Positions 1 through 12,300 of a stretch of DNA of 64,000 nt are shown here, piece by piece (within the stretch, counting starts at the first letter, position 1; each line of letters begins with the position of its first letter). A program made the position numbers and the translations under genes. The notes below the pieces were generated by a model. The model ran no database searches. It had not been told where the DNA came from and saw only the letters and a program-made list of their open reading frames with translations. The DNA lies in contig NZ_CP025613.1 of the NCBI RefSeq assembly GCF_002868735.1, positions 806,001 to 870,000 of the forward strand, in the 5' to 3' direction. Source of the stretch: Niveispirillum cyanobacteriorum. Its GTDB lineage: Bacteria; Pseudomonadota; Alphaproteobacteria; Azospirillales; Azospirillaceae.

Positions 1-1249
1 GATCGAGAATATCGATGCCTTTGGACTCGAACCCCAGCCAAACCTTGCCATCACTGGCCGCCAGGATGGAGCGGACCTGCGGCTCACTGGGGCTGTCGGG
101 GTGCGAGGGGGAGGAGAAGATAGACAGAATGCCCTGATTGGCAGGGTTGTGCACATTCACGCCCCCACCCCAGGTCGCCACCCAGATCAGGCCGGACCGG
201 TCCCGCAGCATGGCGCGCACGGCATCGCTGCTGATGCTGGCCAGCACGGCGGGATCATGATGGATGGACCGCAGCACCCCGGTATCCAGGTCCAGCTCCA
301 GAAGCCCGCCGGGATCGGTGGCGATCCAGATACGGTCACGGACATCGCCATCGATACGCAGATCCTGGATGGCCCGGACCTGCGGACGGTCGGCGATACG
401 CCCATCGGCACGGGCCATGTCATAGGATTGTGAGATGCCTGTTTCCAGATCGTGACAGACGACGATGCCGCCGCGCGTGCCGATCCAGACACGACCGCGC
501 GCATCCTCGAACAAGGTAGTGATGGAGGCATCAGGCGGGATGCTGGGCAGTGACAGCACATCATGCGCATCCTCGAACGCGCTGTGTCCCTGACGACGCA
601 GGGCCAGCCCCCGGTCGGTCGCCACCCAGAGGGTGCCCTGCCGGTCGAACAACAGATCCAGCACGACATTACCCGGCAGGCCACCGGACCCGCCGCCATC
701 CTGTATCTTGTAATTCTCCGCCGCCCCGGTATCAGCATCCAGCCGGGCCAGGCCGGAGCGCAACGCCACCCAGATATTACCTTCCCGGTCTTCCGCGAAG
801 CGGTAGGCCGTGGGGTGGGCCAACCCGCCCGGACCCGCCGGATAGCGGGCAAAGCTCTCCGTTTCCGGAATGAACCGGGCGACACCGCCATTATTGGTGC
901 CCACCCACAAGCGCCCCCGCTGATCCACATGCAGCGCGTTGACATAGCCGTCGGGTAGAGAGGATGGATCACGGCTGTCCGGCTGAAACACCCGGAAGCG
1001 GTAGCCGTCGAAACGGGTCAGACCGACCGGTGTGCCAACCCAGATGAAGCCGGCGCGATCCTGTGCAATGGCTGTGACAATGTCGCTGGGCAGGCCGGCA
1101 CCACGACCGATGCGCTCAAAAAGCACCTCGGCCCTGTCATTCCAGTAGCTGTCGCCATGTAAGCCGGGGACAGGGTCAGCCGCCTTTACGCTGCCAACCC
1201 CAAACAGGATGCAGAGGAACAGCACGGCAAGCCTGTGGAACCGACGCAT
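1..1249 (-). CDS. Two-component-regulator propeller protein (N-terminal part, cut by window edge)
   Basis: The reading frame is open from an ATG at 1249 to the left edge, so about 416 residues are visible and the C-terminus is missing. The protein starts with a signal peptide (basic MRRFHR, then a hydrophobic stretch, then VKAADP). Repeats of the type [46 protein letters not shown] and GRVWIGT follow every 40-50 residues. These are the strands of the Reg_prop seven-bladed beta-propeller found in the periplasmic half of hybrid sensor kinases and GGDEF proteins. The output domain lies outside the window, so kinase or cyclase cannot be decided. It diverges from the metallophosphoesterase with 97 bp between the starts. 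The family call is firm and the ligand is unknown. Confidence 0.82.
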   Translation of the reverse strand, partial: MRRFHRLAVLFLCILFGVGSVKAADPVPGLHGDSYWNDRAEVLFERIGRGAGLPSDIVTAIAQDRAGFIWVGTPVGLTRFDGYRFRVFQPDSRDPSSLPDGYVNALHVDQRGRLWVGTNNGGVARFIPETESFARYPAGPGGLAHPTAYRFAEDREGNIWVALRSGLARLDADTGAAENYKIQDGGGSGGLPGNVVLDLLFDRQGTLWVATDRGLALRRQGHSAFEDAHDVLSLPSIPPDASITTLFEDARGRVWIGTRGGIVVCHDLETGISQSYDMARADGRIADRPQVRAIQDLRIDGDVRDRIWIATDPGGLLELDLDTGVLRSIHHDPAVLASISSDAVRAMLRDRSGLIWVATWGGGVNVHNPANQGILSIFSSPSHPDSPSEPQVRSILAASDGKVWLGFESKGIDILD

Positions 1250-1346
1250 GGCCGGCATCCAGCCGTGTGTTGGCCCAACCGCATTGCCCAAACCGCTCCT
1301 CCGCCTCAAATTGAACAGAGATTACCATTTCCAGACGGAATTCACC

Positions 1347-2210
1347 ATGCGGCTTCAGGTTGCGGACGGGACAACGGGAAATCCGTCGCGTCTATGGGCC
1401 ATCAGCGATCTGCATCTGTCCATGTCCGCCAACCGGGCCGGGATCGAGGCTTTGCCCGACCATGGTGAGGATTGGCTGATCCTGGCCGGCGACGTGGCGG
1501 AGAAGCCGGACGATCTGGCCTGGGCCTTCGAACTCCTGTCCCGCTGCTTCGCCCGCCTGATCTGGGTTCCCGGCAATCACGAACTCTGGACGATCAAGGG
1601 ACCGGACGGCGCGGTTCTGGCGGGAGAGGCCAAGTATCGGGCCATGGTGGATGTGGCCCGCACGCACGGTGTCGTCACACCGGAGGACCCCTATCCCGTC
1701 TGGGAAGGGGTCGGCGGGCCGGTGCTGCTGGCCCCGATTTTCTTAGGTTTCGACTACTCGTTCCGACCGCCGGAGATAAAGCTGGAAACCGTGCTGGAAT
1801 GGGCATGGGAAAAGCGGCTGCGCAGTGCCGATGAGACGCGCCTGTTGCCCACCCCCTATCCGACGCGCCAGGACTGGTGCGCCGCGCGCGTCGCCTGGAC
1901 ACAGGCCCGGCTGGAACGGGAGGTGCCGGCGGGCATGCGAACCGTGCTGATCAACCATTATCCGCTGCGCCAGGATCTGGTGACCCTGCGCCGCATCCCG
2001 CGCTTCAGCCCCTGGTGCGGGACCGTTGCGACCGAGAATTGGCACCAGCGTTTCAACGCGCTGGCCTGCATCCACGGCCATCTGCACGTTCCCGCCACCC
2101 ACTGGCGCGACGGCGTGCGGTTCGAGGAAGTGTCCCTGGGCTATCCACGGCAATGGCAGCCCCATGGCCGCGGGCCCGACCGGGCCCTGCGGCTGGTTCT
2201 GCCTTTATAA
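1347..2210 (+). CDS. Calcineurin-like metallophosphoesterase
   Basis: This 287-residue protein belongs to the binuclear metallophosphoesterase superfamily. All family motifs are present in order: SDLHLS (D-x-H) near residue 22, AGDVAE (GD) near 48, PGNHEL (GNHE) near 78, a metal-binding His in NHYPL near 200, and GHLHVP (GH-x-H) near 240. It has no signal peptide, so it should be cytoplasmic. The substrate cannot be read from sequence. I chose the ATG at 1347 because homology begins there; the open frame upstream encodes nothing family-like. Its TAA stop overlaps the TAA stop of the convergent RTX gene within one TTATAA (2205-2210). Confidence 0.85.
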   Translation: MRLQVADGTTGNPSRLWAISDLHLSMSANRAGIEALPDHGEDWLILAGDVAEKPDDLAWAFELLSRCFARLIWVPGNHELWTIKGPDGAVLAGEAKYRAMVDVARTHGVVTPEDPYPVWEGVGGPVLLAPIFLGFDYSFRPPEIKLETVLEWAWEKRLRSADETRLLPTPYPTRQDWCAARVAWTQARLEREVPAGMRTVLINHYPLRQDLVTLRRIPRFSPWCGTVATENWHQRFNALACIHGHLHVPATHWRDGVRFEEVSLGYPRQWQPHGRGPDRALRLVLPL

Positions 2211-5200
2211 CCAGAGACCGGTATCGGCGGCCGCAATGACCCGCCCCTCCGCCATGCCGAACTGGATATAGTGCAGCAGCGGGGAGGCCCCGGCGGCAGC
2301 CACATCCATATGGGTCGACAGATAGGTGGAGGTATCGAACCAGGCCGATGGGTCCCGCCCTTCCCGCCAGCCATAAGTCAGGTAATGGGTCAGCGCGCTG
2401 TCGATGGCGCCCGTCCTTACCGCTGCGGCAACATCGGGATTCTGGGTCAGATACCAGCTGGGGCTGAACAAGGCCCCAAATTCCCGACCCTCGCGCTGAC
2501 CATAGCGGATGAAATGCTCCAGCCCGTCGGCATAACCGCCGGCACTGACCGCCGCCGCGACATCGGGATTGTGCGATAGATAATAGGTTTCGTCATACAG
2601 CCCCAGGGGCAGACTGGTTGACGGGAACCCGGCCCGGCCCTCCGCCTTGCCATACTGCATGTAATGCTGAAGGCCGGAACGGTACCCACCTGTCTGCACA
2701 GCGGCGGCCACATCCGGGTTGGTCGAGAGATAGTAACTTTCGCTGAACAGCCCGCCATCATAGTCGCGGTCAGCCGAGGCCGCCCGAAACTCCGCCCGGC
2801 CATATTGCAGGAAATGCTGATAGGCGCTGCGTAGCGACCCCGCCTGCACCGCCGAGGCGACGTCGGGATTATGCGCCAGATAGAAGGCGCTGTCGAAGGT
2901 GGCGTTGGTCAGGCGTCCTTCCGACTGACCGGAGAGGGCGTAATGGGCGGCACCACTGCTGAACTGACCGGTCCGCACGGCGGCCGCAACGTCGGGATTG
3001 GCGGCAAGATATGCCGCTTCACTGAAACCGGTGACGCTGCCCGTATTCGCCTGAACACCCTGCGCACCGCTCAGCAGCACGACACGGTCGGTGAAGCGCA
3101 GGGCCTCCACACTGCTCAGCAGATCGATACCCAGGGCGCCCGTCTTGTCCGCCACCGAAATTCGGCCATCGGACAAAGTGGTAATGACGGCATTGGCGAA
3201 AATCGTGTCGAACCGAGCAACATCGAAACCGTCGCCACCAAACAGCTGGTCACCGCCAGCCCCACCAACGAGCCGGTCATCACCGATGCCGCCGCTTATC
3301 GTGTCATTGCCAGCATCGCCGTAGAGCAGGTCGTTGCCGCCAAGGCTGCCCACGAAGTCATCGCCGCCGCCACCGCGCAAGGTGTCGTCGTCGGCACCCA
3401 GCGTGAAGCTTTGCGCATTACTATCGCCAACCACAAAGTTGGAGCCGCTGCCACCCGTGACGGTAACCGCACCGGTGATGACCGCGAAATCAACATTGTC
3501 GACCTGCAACTTGGATCCAGCCGGCAGGTTGCTGGCATTGATGATCAACGCTTCCTGGGTGGTGGAGCTACTGCCGCCGGTAATAACAATCGGTGTGCTG
3601 GAAAGGGCCGAGCTGGACTGAACCGGCGTCAGCGTACGGACAACCAGGGCCGTGCCACTGGAGGCCGCGTTGGCAAAATCCGTGACAGAGCCCAGGACCA
3701 CGCTGTCGCCACTCGCCGTGGTGCCGGACAGACCGCTGGTCAGCGTGGATGCCGCCTGGGTGGAGGATACAGGAGTGGACCGCCCGGATGCGGTCAGGGA
3801 CACGCCTACTGGCAAGGTTACCGCCAGGACCGTTTCTGCACTTCCGCCAGTGCCGCTGGTGACCAGCGGCACATTGCTGGGCGTATTAGTGCCACTGCCC
3901 GACACCGGGGTAATGGTGGTGGTTGTCGTCGCCTGACCACTGCTGTCGGTCCCCGTCTGTGTGGACACCGAAGAACCACCGATGATCACAGGCGGCGAGG
4001 TTGGCGGCGACACGGGCGGGGATACAGGCGGGGAAACCGGGGGCGATACCGGCGGTGACACAGGCGGCGAGACGGGCGGGGACACTGGCGGGGAAACGGG
4101 TGGCGACACTGGCGGTGAAACCGGTGGAGAAACGGGCGGGGACACAGGTGGCGAGACCGGCGGAGACGTCACCGTGATAGAGAAATTGGCACTGCTGACA
4201 TTGCTGGCGCTGTCGGCTGCCTGCACGGTGATGCTGGAAGTGCCCGCCGTCAGGGCCGAAGCATCGGCAACGGTGACGATGCCCGTGGAACTGTTGATGG
4301 CAAACGCGCTGCCCGGATTGGTGGTCAGGCTGTAGCTGATGCTGCCAACCGCATCGGTGGCAGCGGCGGTGATGCCGACAGCGGTGCCATTGCTGGCGCT
4401 GGTGGAGACGCTGTTGGCCGTGCTGTCACTATCCGTCGGGGTGGTCGGCGCGGTTGCGTCAGCTGTCACGGTGACGGTGATCTCGTCGCTGTCGCTGGCA
4501 CTGGCCAGGTCCGTGCTGACAATGCTGATCGTGCCAGATCCCGCCGATGTGCCCTTGAAGGACAGGTTGCCCAGCGCCGTATTCACCTGCGAAACAGACC
4601 CCGAAATGGTCAGGGAGGACGTGCCGGACCCGGTGATGGTTCCTGTACCCCCGCTGGCCGACAGGTTGCCGTTGGAAGCGGAAAGCTGCACCGTCAGCGT
4701 ATCACCGCTATCGTTATCGGTGACACTGACGGCGTTTCCACCTGTCAAGGCTTTGGACTGACCATTCTCCACACTGATGCTGCCGGGCACGGAATTGACC
4801 GGTGTGGTATTGGCCGGCGCTGCGATGGTGACGGCAAAGCTGTCGGCATCGGTCAGGCTGCCATCGCTGCTGCTGACACTGATGGTGGCGGTACCGGTCG
4901 TGCTACCCGTCAGGGTCAGACCGGCCATGGTATTAGACACATCGGTCGGCGTGCCGCTGATGGTAATGGTGGCGGTGCCGGAATTGCTGACACTCGCCGA
5001 ACCGCTGGCCGCGGCGGCCAACGTGCCATTGCTGGTACCGATCGTCGTGGTGACACTGGTGCCGTTGTCAGTGACCGACAAGGCGTTTCCGCCGGTAAAG
5101 CCAAAAGCCTGACCCTTGGTAGCACCCGTGACGGTCGTACCCGGCACGGTGTTGACAGGGGCGGTATTGGTCGGGGCCGTCACGGAATAGGAGATGGTGC

Positions 5201-6266
5201 TGCTGGCGGTGCCACCCTGCCCATCACTTGTGGACATGGTAATGGTCGCTACGCCCGGATCGGTGCCCGTGAAGGTCAGCGTATCGATGGCGCTGTTCAG
5301 GTCGGTCTGATTGGCGCCGCTGAACGTTACGGAGCTGTCGGAATTCTTCGTGTAGGTGACGCTGCCTTTCGAGGCATTGCTGCCCGCCAGGGTGCCGGCG
5401 CTGGTGGTGAAGGTCACCGTCAAGGTGTTGGTACTGTCGGCGTCGCTGACCGACACATTGGTCACGGTGGTGGCCACATCTTCCGTCGCCGACTGGGTTG
5501 TGCCCGGTACGGAATTGACGGGGTTATTGTTGATGGCCGCCGCCGCCGTGACATTGACACTGATCGTGTCACTGTCACTGCCGCCCAAGCCGTCGCTGGT
5601 CGCCACGCTGATGCTGGTGGTTCCGGCACTGGTCGGCGTGAAACTCACGGCCGCCAGCGCGGTATTCACGGCGCTGACCGACCCGGTCAGGGTCAGGCTG
5701 CCGGTACCGGACCCGGTGCCGCTGCTGGAGGTGAAGGTGCCGCCACTGCTGGTCAGCGTCACAGTCATGGTGGAGACGCTGCTGTCGCTGACGCTGATCA
5801 GGTTGGCATCCGCCAGATTGACCGCCGTCCCGGCGGTGGCATTGATGCTGCTGGGCACACTGTTCAGGGGGGCGGCATTGGCCACGACAGTGACGTTGAA
5901 ACTGTCGGCATCCGACAGACTGCCGCTATCAGTCGTCGTGACAGAGATGGTCGCTGTGCCAACCGCCGAACCGGTATATTTCAGCGTCTGAAGTACGGCG
6001 TTCAGATTGCTGACCACGGTGCCGGTATTGGCCGTCAGGGTCAGGGTCTGATCGCTGTTGGAGGGCGTCACCGTGACATTGGCATTGCCCGTCGCTGACA
6101 GGGTCCCGCTGGACGCCGTCAGGACGATTGTCATGGAATTGTCCTGGGTGCTGTCAGCGATGCTGACACCCGTGATGGACAGGGCCGCCCCTTGTGTGGC
6201 GGAAAGGACAGTGCCGGGCACCGTGTTGACCGGGGAAACGTTCTGTTCGGGAGGAACCAGGGCCAT
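2205..6266 (-). CDS. Large RTX/cadherin-like repeat surface protein with Pro-rich stalk
   Basis: This 1353-residue, probably secreted protein has a clear modular order. Residues 10-610 hold five Ig/cadherin-like repeats of about 120 residues, each opening with PVN[ST]VPG or PLNSVPS. Residues 610-698 form a further cadherin-like domain. Residues 699-758 are a Pro-rich PPVS stalk. Residues 955-1015 carry RTX nonapeptides of the GGxGxDxLx type that bind calcium. Six repeats of about 45 residues (YLxxNPDVAAAV...HYxxYGxxEGR) close the protein. There is no Sec signal, which fits type I secretion. The gene lies 58 bp downstream of the giant RTX gene on the same strand and is probably co-transcribed; GGAAGC precedes its ATG. 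The role is likely adhesion or matrix function, inferred from architecture only. Confidence 0.8.
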   Translation of the reverse strand: MALVPPEQNVSPVNTVPGTVLSATQGAALSITGVSIADSTQDNSMTIVLTASSGTLSATGNANVTVTPSNSDQTLTLTANTGTVVSNLNAVLQTLKYTGSAVGTATISVTTTDSGSLSDADSFNVTVVANAAPLNSVPSSINATAGTAVNLADANLISVSDSSVSTMTVTLTSSGGTFTSSSGTGSGTGSLTLTGSVSAVNTALAAVSFTPTSAGTTSISVATSDGLGGSDSDTISVNVTAAAAINNNPVNSVPGTTQSATEDVATTVTNVSVSDADSTNTLTVTFTTSAGTLAGSNASKGSVTYTKNSDSSVTFSGANQTDLNSAIDTLTFTGTDPGVATITMSTSDGQGGTASSTISYSVTAPTNTAPVNTVPGTTVTGATKGQAFGFTGGNALSVTDNGTSVTTTIGTSNGTLAAAASGSASVSNSGTATITISGTPTDVSNTMAGLTLTGSTTGTATISVSSSDGSLTDADSFAVTIAAPANTTPVNSVPGSISVENGQSKALTGGNAVSVTDNDSGDTLTVQLSASNGNLSASGGTGTITGSGTSSLTISGSVSQVNTALGNLSFKGTSAGSGTISIVSTDLASASDSDEITVTVTADATAPTTPTDSDSTANSVSTSASNGTAVGITAAATDAVGSISYSLTTNPGSAFAINSSTGIVTVADASALTAGTSSITVQAADSASNVSSANFSITVTSPPVSPPVSPPVSPPVSPPVSPPVSPPVSPPVSPPVSPPVSPPVSPPVSPPVSPPTSPPVIIGGSSVSTQTGTDSSGQATTTTTITPVSGSGTNTPSNVPLVTSGTGGSAETVLAVTLPVGVSLTASGRSTPVSSTQAASTLTSGLSGTTASGDSVVLGSVTDFANAASSGTALVVRTLTPVQSSSALSSTPIVITGGSSSTTQEALIINASNLPAGSKLQVDNVDFAVITGAVTVTGGSGSNFVVGDSNAQSFTLGADDDTLRGGGGDDFVGSLGGNDLLYGDAGNDTISGGIGDDRLVGGAGGDQLFGGDGFDVARFDTIFANAVITTLSDGRISVADKTGALGIDLLSSVEALRFTDRVVLLSGAQGVQANTGSVTGFSEAAYLAANPDVAAAVRTGQFSSGAAHYALSGQSEGRLTNATFDSAFYLAHNPDVASAVQAGSLRSAYQHFLQYGRAEFRAASADRDYDGGLFSESYYLSTNPDVAAAVQTGGYRSGLQHYMQYGKAEGRAGFPSTSLPLGLYDETYYLSHNPDVAAAVSAGGYADGLEHFIRYGQREGREFGALFSPSWYLTQNPDVAAAVRTGAIDSALTHYLTYGWREGRDPSAWFDTSTYLSTHMDVAAAGASPLLHYIQFGMAEGRVIAAADTGLWL
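2230..3015 (-). repeat. Six C-terminal NPDVAAA repeats
   Basis: Six protein-level repeats of about 45 residues carry the pattern YL-x2-NPDVAAAV-x2-G...HY-x2-YG-x2-EGR. The last copy is degenerate, with HMDVAAAG. Similar repeats occur at the ends of other alphaproteobacterial calcium-binding repeat proteins. Their role is not established to my knowledge. Confidence 0.75.
3991..4170 (-). repeat. 15 x 12-bp tandem repeat encoding a (PPVS)n stalk
   Basis: Fifteen consecutive 12-bp units with no indels encode PPVS repeats in the leftward RTX-type protein. The units differ mainly at third codon positions (Val GTG/GTC/GTA/GTT and varied Pro and Ser codons), so the peptide is almost invariant while the DNA has diverged. 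One unit encodes Thr in place of Val. The segment links the Ig-like half to the RTX half and probably acts as an extended rod. Confidence 0.9.
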
Positions 6267-6324
6267 GTCTTGCTTCCGTTCGGGGAGACATCAGTGAGCG
6301 GATGAGGAGGGGAATTGCCCGTCC

Positions 6325-9300
6325 TCAGCCCGTCCCGAAATTGCTGTCGGTCAAACCTGTGAACCCAACCAGGGTAAGGGTTGCCGTACCGCCGATCGTG
6401 ATGATCGTGTCGCTTCCGCTTGTGTTGATTTGCAGACTGCCGTCTGTGCGGGCGACAGTGGCGTTGATATTCAGGATATCGTTGCTGCTGAAGCCATTGA
6501 TGGTGTCGTTGCCATCGCCGGTTACCCACCGGATCACGGCAGCACCGGTGCCCAGATTAATGGTGTCATTGCCGGTACCCGCATCCACATAATCATCACC
6601 GCCGCCGCCATTGATCGTGTCATTGCCGGCACGCCCCAGAATGCCATCGCCGGTCGACGTACCCGTGATCGTCTCCCCCAGAACCGTGCCATAGATGTAT
6701 TTGCCGCCACCGCCCCCTTGAATATCGACGGTTTCGATGGCGATGCGCACAAACTGGTCGGCGAACTGCAACGCTTCGAAAGCGGCAATATCATCCGTCC
6801 CATCGTCACCGTTGCTGGTGTTGTTATCGATGATCTGGAAATTGCTGCCGCCAAGATGGTCGATGGTGTAATCCGCGAAATTGCCGGAATACACGGCGAT
6901 ATCAATACCCGAGGCATTATCACCGCCATCCATGACGTCGGCGCCGGAACCGCCAATCATGATGTCGGCACCGTCACCGCCTTCCATCGTGTCCCCGCCT
7001 GCACGGCCTTCCAGCACATCATTGTCTGACGTGCCGGTGATCGTGTCGCCAGTTGCAAGCTCTGTCCCAATTTGCAATTTGCCGTCGGCAGAGGTGTACG
7101 TGACCAACCGGACGAAGTTGTCGTTGAACGCGATACCCTCAACATTCTCCAGGCGGAAGGTGCGCGTGTCATTGACCACCTGGAAGACGCCCGCCGACAG
7201 CTTGGTGATGGACACATCCTCAAGATTGGCATGGATGCGGATCGTGTCATTACCGCCCATGCCATTGACGGTATCGTTGCCACCGTCGCCCGTGTCAAAG
7301 AAATCATCACGAGAATCAGCACCAGTTAGGCTTTCGCTGAACCGGGTCCCCTCAATAAAGGCAGTAGTCCCTCCCTGGCCGATGGTCGTCGACGCGCCGA
7401 TGCGGATGACAGTGTCATTGAAGGCAAGCAACTCGACATTGGTCAGGGTGTCGGTCCCGTCGTTGCCGCCATTCGCTTGGTCCTGGTCCTGCACAGTGAC
7501 CGTACCGGCATTGAAAGACAGAACGTAACCATCGGAGTCACTGTTGTAGCGCACAACGTCATTGCTGCCGTCGCCGCCATTGATGGTATCGTCGCCGGTG
7601 CCGCCGACGATGAAGTCATTGCCATCGCCGCCAGTGATACTGTCGTCACCGCCGCCGCCATTAATATTGTCGTCACCGTTACCGGCCGTGATGGTTTCGG
7701 CAAACTCCGACCCGGTGATGATCTTATTGCCACCGATCTCCTGGGTCGTAACGGTCAGACGAACAGTCCGGTCAGTGAAACTGAGCATTTCCACGCCGGT
7801 CATGCTGTAGCTGCTGCCGCCGATACTGTAGGTGGCCGTGCCCGCATTCTGTGACAGGAATGCGGAATTATAGGTCAGGTCCAGCGCAACAGTGTCGATG
7901 CCATCCCCGCCCGTAATCGTGTCAGTGCCCTGGCCCGGACGAATGAAGTCGGCGTCGCTGGTGCCCGTAATGGCATCATTGTAACGCGTACCTTCATAGT
8001 AATTGCCGTTGCCAGTGCCCGTGATGTCAAAGACACCCACAGTGACGCGCACAAACCCCTGATCCTTGAAGGATAGCGCCTCGATATTGGTCAGAGTGTC
8101 GGTGCCATCATCGCCATCGGCGGTATTATTGTCCGTGACGGTGACGGTGCCGCCGCTGATGCTGACGGAGTAATCGGCAAAGTTACCATTGTAACGGGCC
8201 ATGTCGATGATGGGATTGTTGTTGGCATCTGTGCCGTTGGCGCCGCCGTCAATGGTGTCGTTGCCCAGTCCGCCTTCCAACTGGTCGCCGCCAGACCCAC
8301 CGGAAAGGCTGTCCGCGCCCTTGTTCCCGCGGATGAAATCGTTGCCGGCACCGCCGGTCAGGGTCTCGGCAAAGTCGGTGCCATCGATGAACTTGTTGCC
8401 GTTGTTCTCCGACTCATAGGCCGTCAGTCGCAGGTAGCCGTCGGTGAAGCTGACGCTTTCGACGTTCTTCAACACGGCGGTATCGCCGCCGATGGCGACA
8501 TTCACATCGCTGCCCGACTTGGTGATCGTGGCATTGGCGATGCTGGTATTGAAGAAGACATTGTCCTCTCCACCCGCACCATCCACCGTGTCATTGCCGG
8601 TACCGGGGTTGAAGCTGTCGCGATTGGCCGTCCCGGTCAGGGTATCGGTAAAGCGGGTACCCTCCACATAGGTGGAGCCATCCTGGTTGGTGAAAACATA
8701 CGGCACCAGTCGGACAAAACCCTGATCCTTGAAGCTAAGGACCTCAACACCCGTCAGCGTGTCGGTGCCGTCATCCCCATCCTGGCCGGCTTGGTTGTCC
8801 GTAATGGTGAAGGTTGTCACGCCGCCATTGGTCACCGAACTGATCGTATAGGTGGAGAAATTACCGTCGTAACGCGCCACATCCAGCAGCGCGTTGCCTT
8901 GCTGGTTGGTGCCGTTGTCACCGCCCTGAATAACATCGTTGCCGGCACCACCCTGGAAATAGTCGCCACCGGCACCGCCAATCAGCGTGTCATTGCCGGC
9001 GCGGCCATTCAGGAAGTCATTGCCGGCACCGCCCGTAATGCTGTCGCCGAACGCATCGGTACCATCATAGGAATTGCCATCCGGCCCCGTAAAGGTCGCA
9101 ACATTCAGGCGCACATAGCCATCGGTGAAGGCAAGGCCTTCGACATTGGTCAGCCTGTCGGTGCCGTTGGCCGCCGTGGTTAGCGTCATGCTGCCATCGT
9201 TGTTGCGGACGATGGTGTAACCGGCGCCGATGGTCTGGCTCATGATGACATTGTCGTCACCAGCGCCACCGTCGATGGTGTCATTGCCGGTACCGCCATC

Positions 9301-12300
9301 AATGGCGTCCTGACCGTCACCGCCCAGGATACTGTCATTGCCGGCGCGGCCCTGCAGGTAGTCATTACCGGCCAGACCGCTGATCGTGTCTTCCCCATCG
9401 CCGCCTGTCAGGTTCTCGGCATTGGCCGTGCCCGTGATGACCAGATTGGCCGACGACGTGATGTCCGATCCCGACAGGCGCAGATTGGCGGCCTCAATCG
9501 CTGTCGACAGTTCAATGGTCAGGTCGGCACCCGCCGTCCCGTCAATGCCGACATAGATCCGCGTTACGCCATTTACGATTTCCGACTGGACCGCCCCTGC
9601 CGTCAGGGTGCTGCCATTGCCGGTGGTAACGCTGCCGGTCAGGGTCAGGCCATTGATGGTGATGCGGTCACCCGGGCTGAAATCCGTGATGCGGTCGGTG
9701 CCCTGGGCCAGCAGCGTGCTGCCATTGCCCAACGGATCGAAGGCGTAATAATAGAACGTGTCATCACCGCCGCCGCCGGTCAGGCTGTCATTGCCGCCCA
9801 TGCCGGCAATGGTTTCGACACCCAGGCCGCCCTGTACCGTATCGGCAAAGCTGCTGCCCGAAATCTCGACAACTTCAATCTGGCGCAGGGTGTCGGTGAC
9901 GCTGTTGTTGATCTGCACCTGCCCGGCAGAGACGCGAACAAGCAGGCCACCCGTGGCGCCATCGGCCAAATCATAGGCCGCAACGTCGTTGCCAGCCCCA
10001 CCTTCCAGCGTGTCGGCCCCCAATCCGCCATAGAGCGTATCGTCGCCATCGCCGCCCAGCAGGCTGTCGGCACCGGCATCGCCGAAGATCAGGTCGGCAC
10101 CGGCCCCGCCGGCCAGCGTGTCATTGCCGCCCTGGCCTGACAGTTGATCAGAAAGGCTGCTGCCCGTGATGCTGTCGGCGAAATTGCTGCCGGTAATCCC
10201 CAGCTTTTCAAAGTTGGTGACGGTGTCGGTGCCGCCCCGGCCATCACTGATGCTGGCGCTGGTGCCGCTGGTCACGTTGGCCAGCGAGAAGGTGACGCCC
10301 TGCGTCAGGCCGATATCGTCAAAGCGGTAGGAGACGAAGTCAGTGCCCGCGCCACCATCAATGCTGTCATTGCCGGCATCGCCACGCAGATTGTCATCAC
10401 CGTCGCCACCCAGCAGCGTGTCGTCGCCATCTCCACCGCGCAGGATATCATTGCCCGCACCACCGCTGATGCTGTCTTCCCGATCCGGCGCGGTGGGAAG
10501 GCTGGCGGAACTGGTGCCACCAATCAGCACATCATCGCCGTCACCGCCGGACAGCGTGTCAGCGCCACCATTGCCAGTCAGCGTATCATTGCCACCCAGA
10601 CCGCTGAGATTGTCGGCAAGCGACCGGCCCGCCAGGACATTGGCCGTGCCGTCACCCGTGGCCGTCGTGGCGGTATAGCTGGCGGTGATCCTGTTGTTGG
10701 ACAGGGTGAAGTTCGATGCGGCGAAACTGCCATCCAGGTCAATGAACAGATCCGCGCCCGCCGTGGCATCAAGCCCGATCGACAGGCGGGTACCGCCATT
10801 TTGCAGCGCCGTGACGCCGACCTGTCCCGCCGTCAGGCTGCTGGCCTGGGCATTGTCGGTGATACTGCTGAAGGATTGTCCTGTGACCTGAATGACGTCG
10901 CCAGACCCCAGATCACGGATCAGATCAGTGCCCGAACCGGCTCCGCCAAAGGAGAAGAGATCTTCGCCAAGCCCACCCACCAGCGTGTCATTGCCGGCAC
11001 CGCCATTAAGAAGGTCGTCACCCAGCGAGCCGGTGAGTTGGTCGCTGCCCGACCCACCTGTAATCAGGAAGCCTTCAATATTGCTGATGCTGTCGGTGCC
11101 ACCCAGCCCGTCTGCCACCGTGCTGGCGATGGTGTGGGTGAAGGCACCGCCATTGAACTGTACCGCGTTTGTGGACCCGCTCAGATCGTAGACAGCATAG
11201 TCAGTGCCACTGCCGCCGTTGATCGTGTCATTACCGGCCCCACCTGACAGGTGGAAATCATCACCATTGCCACCATTGATGCTGTCGGCACCGTCGCCAC
11301 CAGTGATCTGGTCGCCGCCGGAACTACCGGTCAGGGTGTCACCAAAGCTTGACCCGGTCAGGATCACATATTCGACATTGCTCAACGTGTCCGTACCACC
11401 GCGCCCATCGGACTGTGTGGTCGTCTGGTTGAAGATTGCCGTGGAGGCGTTGAAACTGATCCCCTGGGTCAGGCCTATATTGTCGAAACGATAGCCGACA
11501 CCATCATTGCCGGCACCGCCATCAATGGTGTCATTGCCGGCATCCCCGCGCAGATTATCGTCGCCATCGCCACCAACCAGGCTGTCATTGCCGTCGAAGC
11601 CGCGCAACGTGTCATTGCCCGCACCGCCCAACAGCGTATCAGCAGCATCATTGCCGCCCACACCTTCATTGCCGCTGTAGCCGGACAGGAAGTCATTGCC
11701 ATCGCCGCCTTCCAGGCTGTCCGACCCCGCCAGACCGGAAAGGGTATCATTACCGGCAAGGCCAATGATCGTGTCGTTCTGGCTGCCGCCCGACAGGATG
11801 TCACTGCCGCTGCTGCCCGTAAGGCTCTGCGGCGTGTTCGCGGCAAGGGCCAGCTTCTCGCCGTCGACGCGGATGAAATCCGCCGCCGTGAAGGTGCCAG
11901 TGAGGGTCAGGGTCATGTCAGCGCCGGCATTGCTGTCAAGCCCGACATGGATCAGCGTGGTGCCGTTCGTACCGGCCTCAACCCGGACATCGCCGCGCTG
12001 AATATTGGCCCCGCTGCCCGTGGCCGGGGCATTCAGGGTCAGTCCCTGGAACCAGAGCTGGTCCTTGCCGCCGAAATCGGTAATGCGGTCATTGCCGTCC
12101 GTCTGGCCCGCCGTACCATCAAAGCCGAAGACATCGTCACCAGCACCACCGGTCAATGTGTCATTGCCGTCACTGCCGCCGATGCTGTCATTCCCGCTGG
12201 AACCGGTGATGCTGTCATCGACGCTGGAGCCGATGACATAGACCGCTTCGATCCCGGTCAGCGTGTCACCACCCACCGTACCGGCACCGTTCTGCAGGCC

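Noticed and set aside
187-972. 261-residue minus-strand frame rich in Arg, Trp and Pro
   Set aside because: It lies in another register of the propeller gene, whose frame shows repeated IWVGT-type motifs and runs to the window edge.
3961-4335. Plus-strand frame with GGETGGDTGG repeats
   Set aside because: It is the reverse complement of the PPVS-coding repeat in the larger leftward gene, and the silent-site pattern fits the leftward frame.
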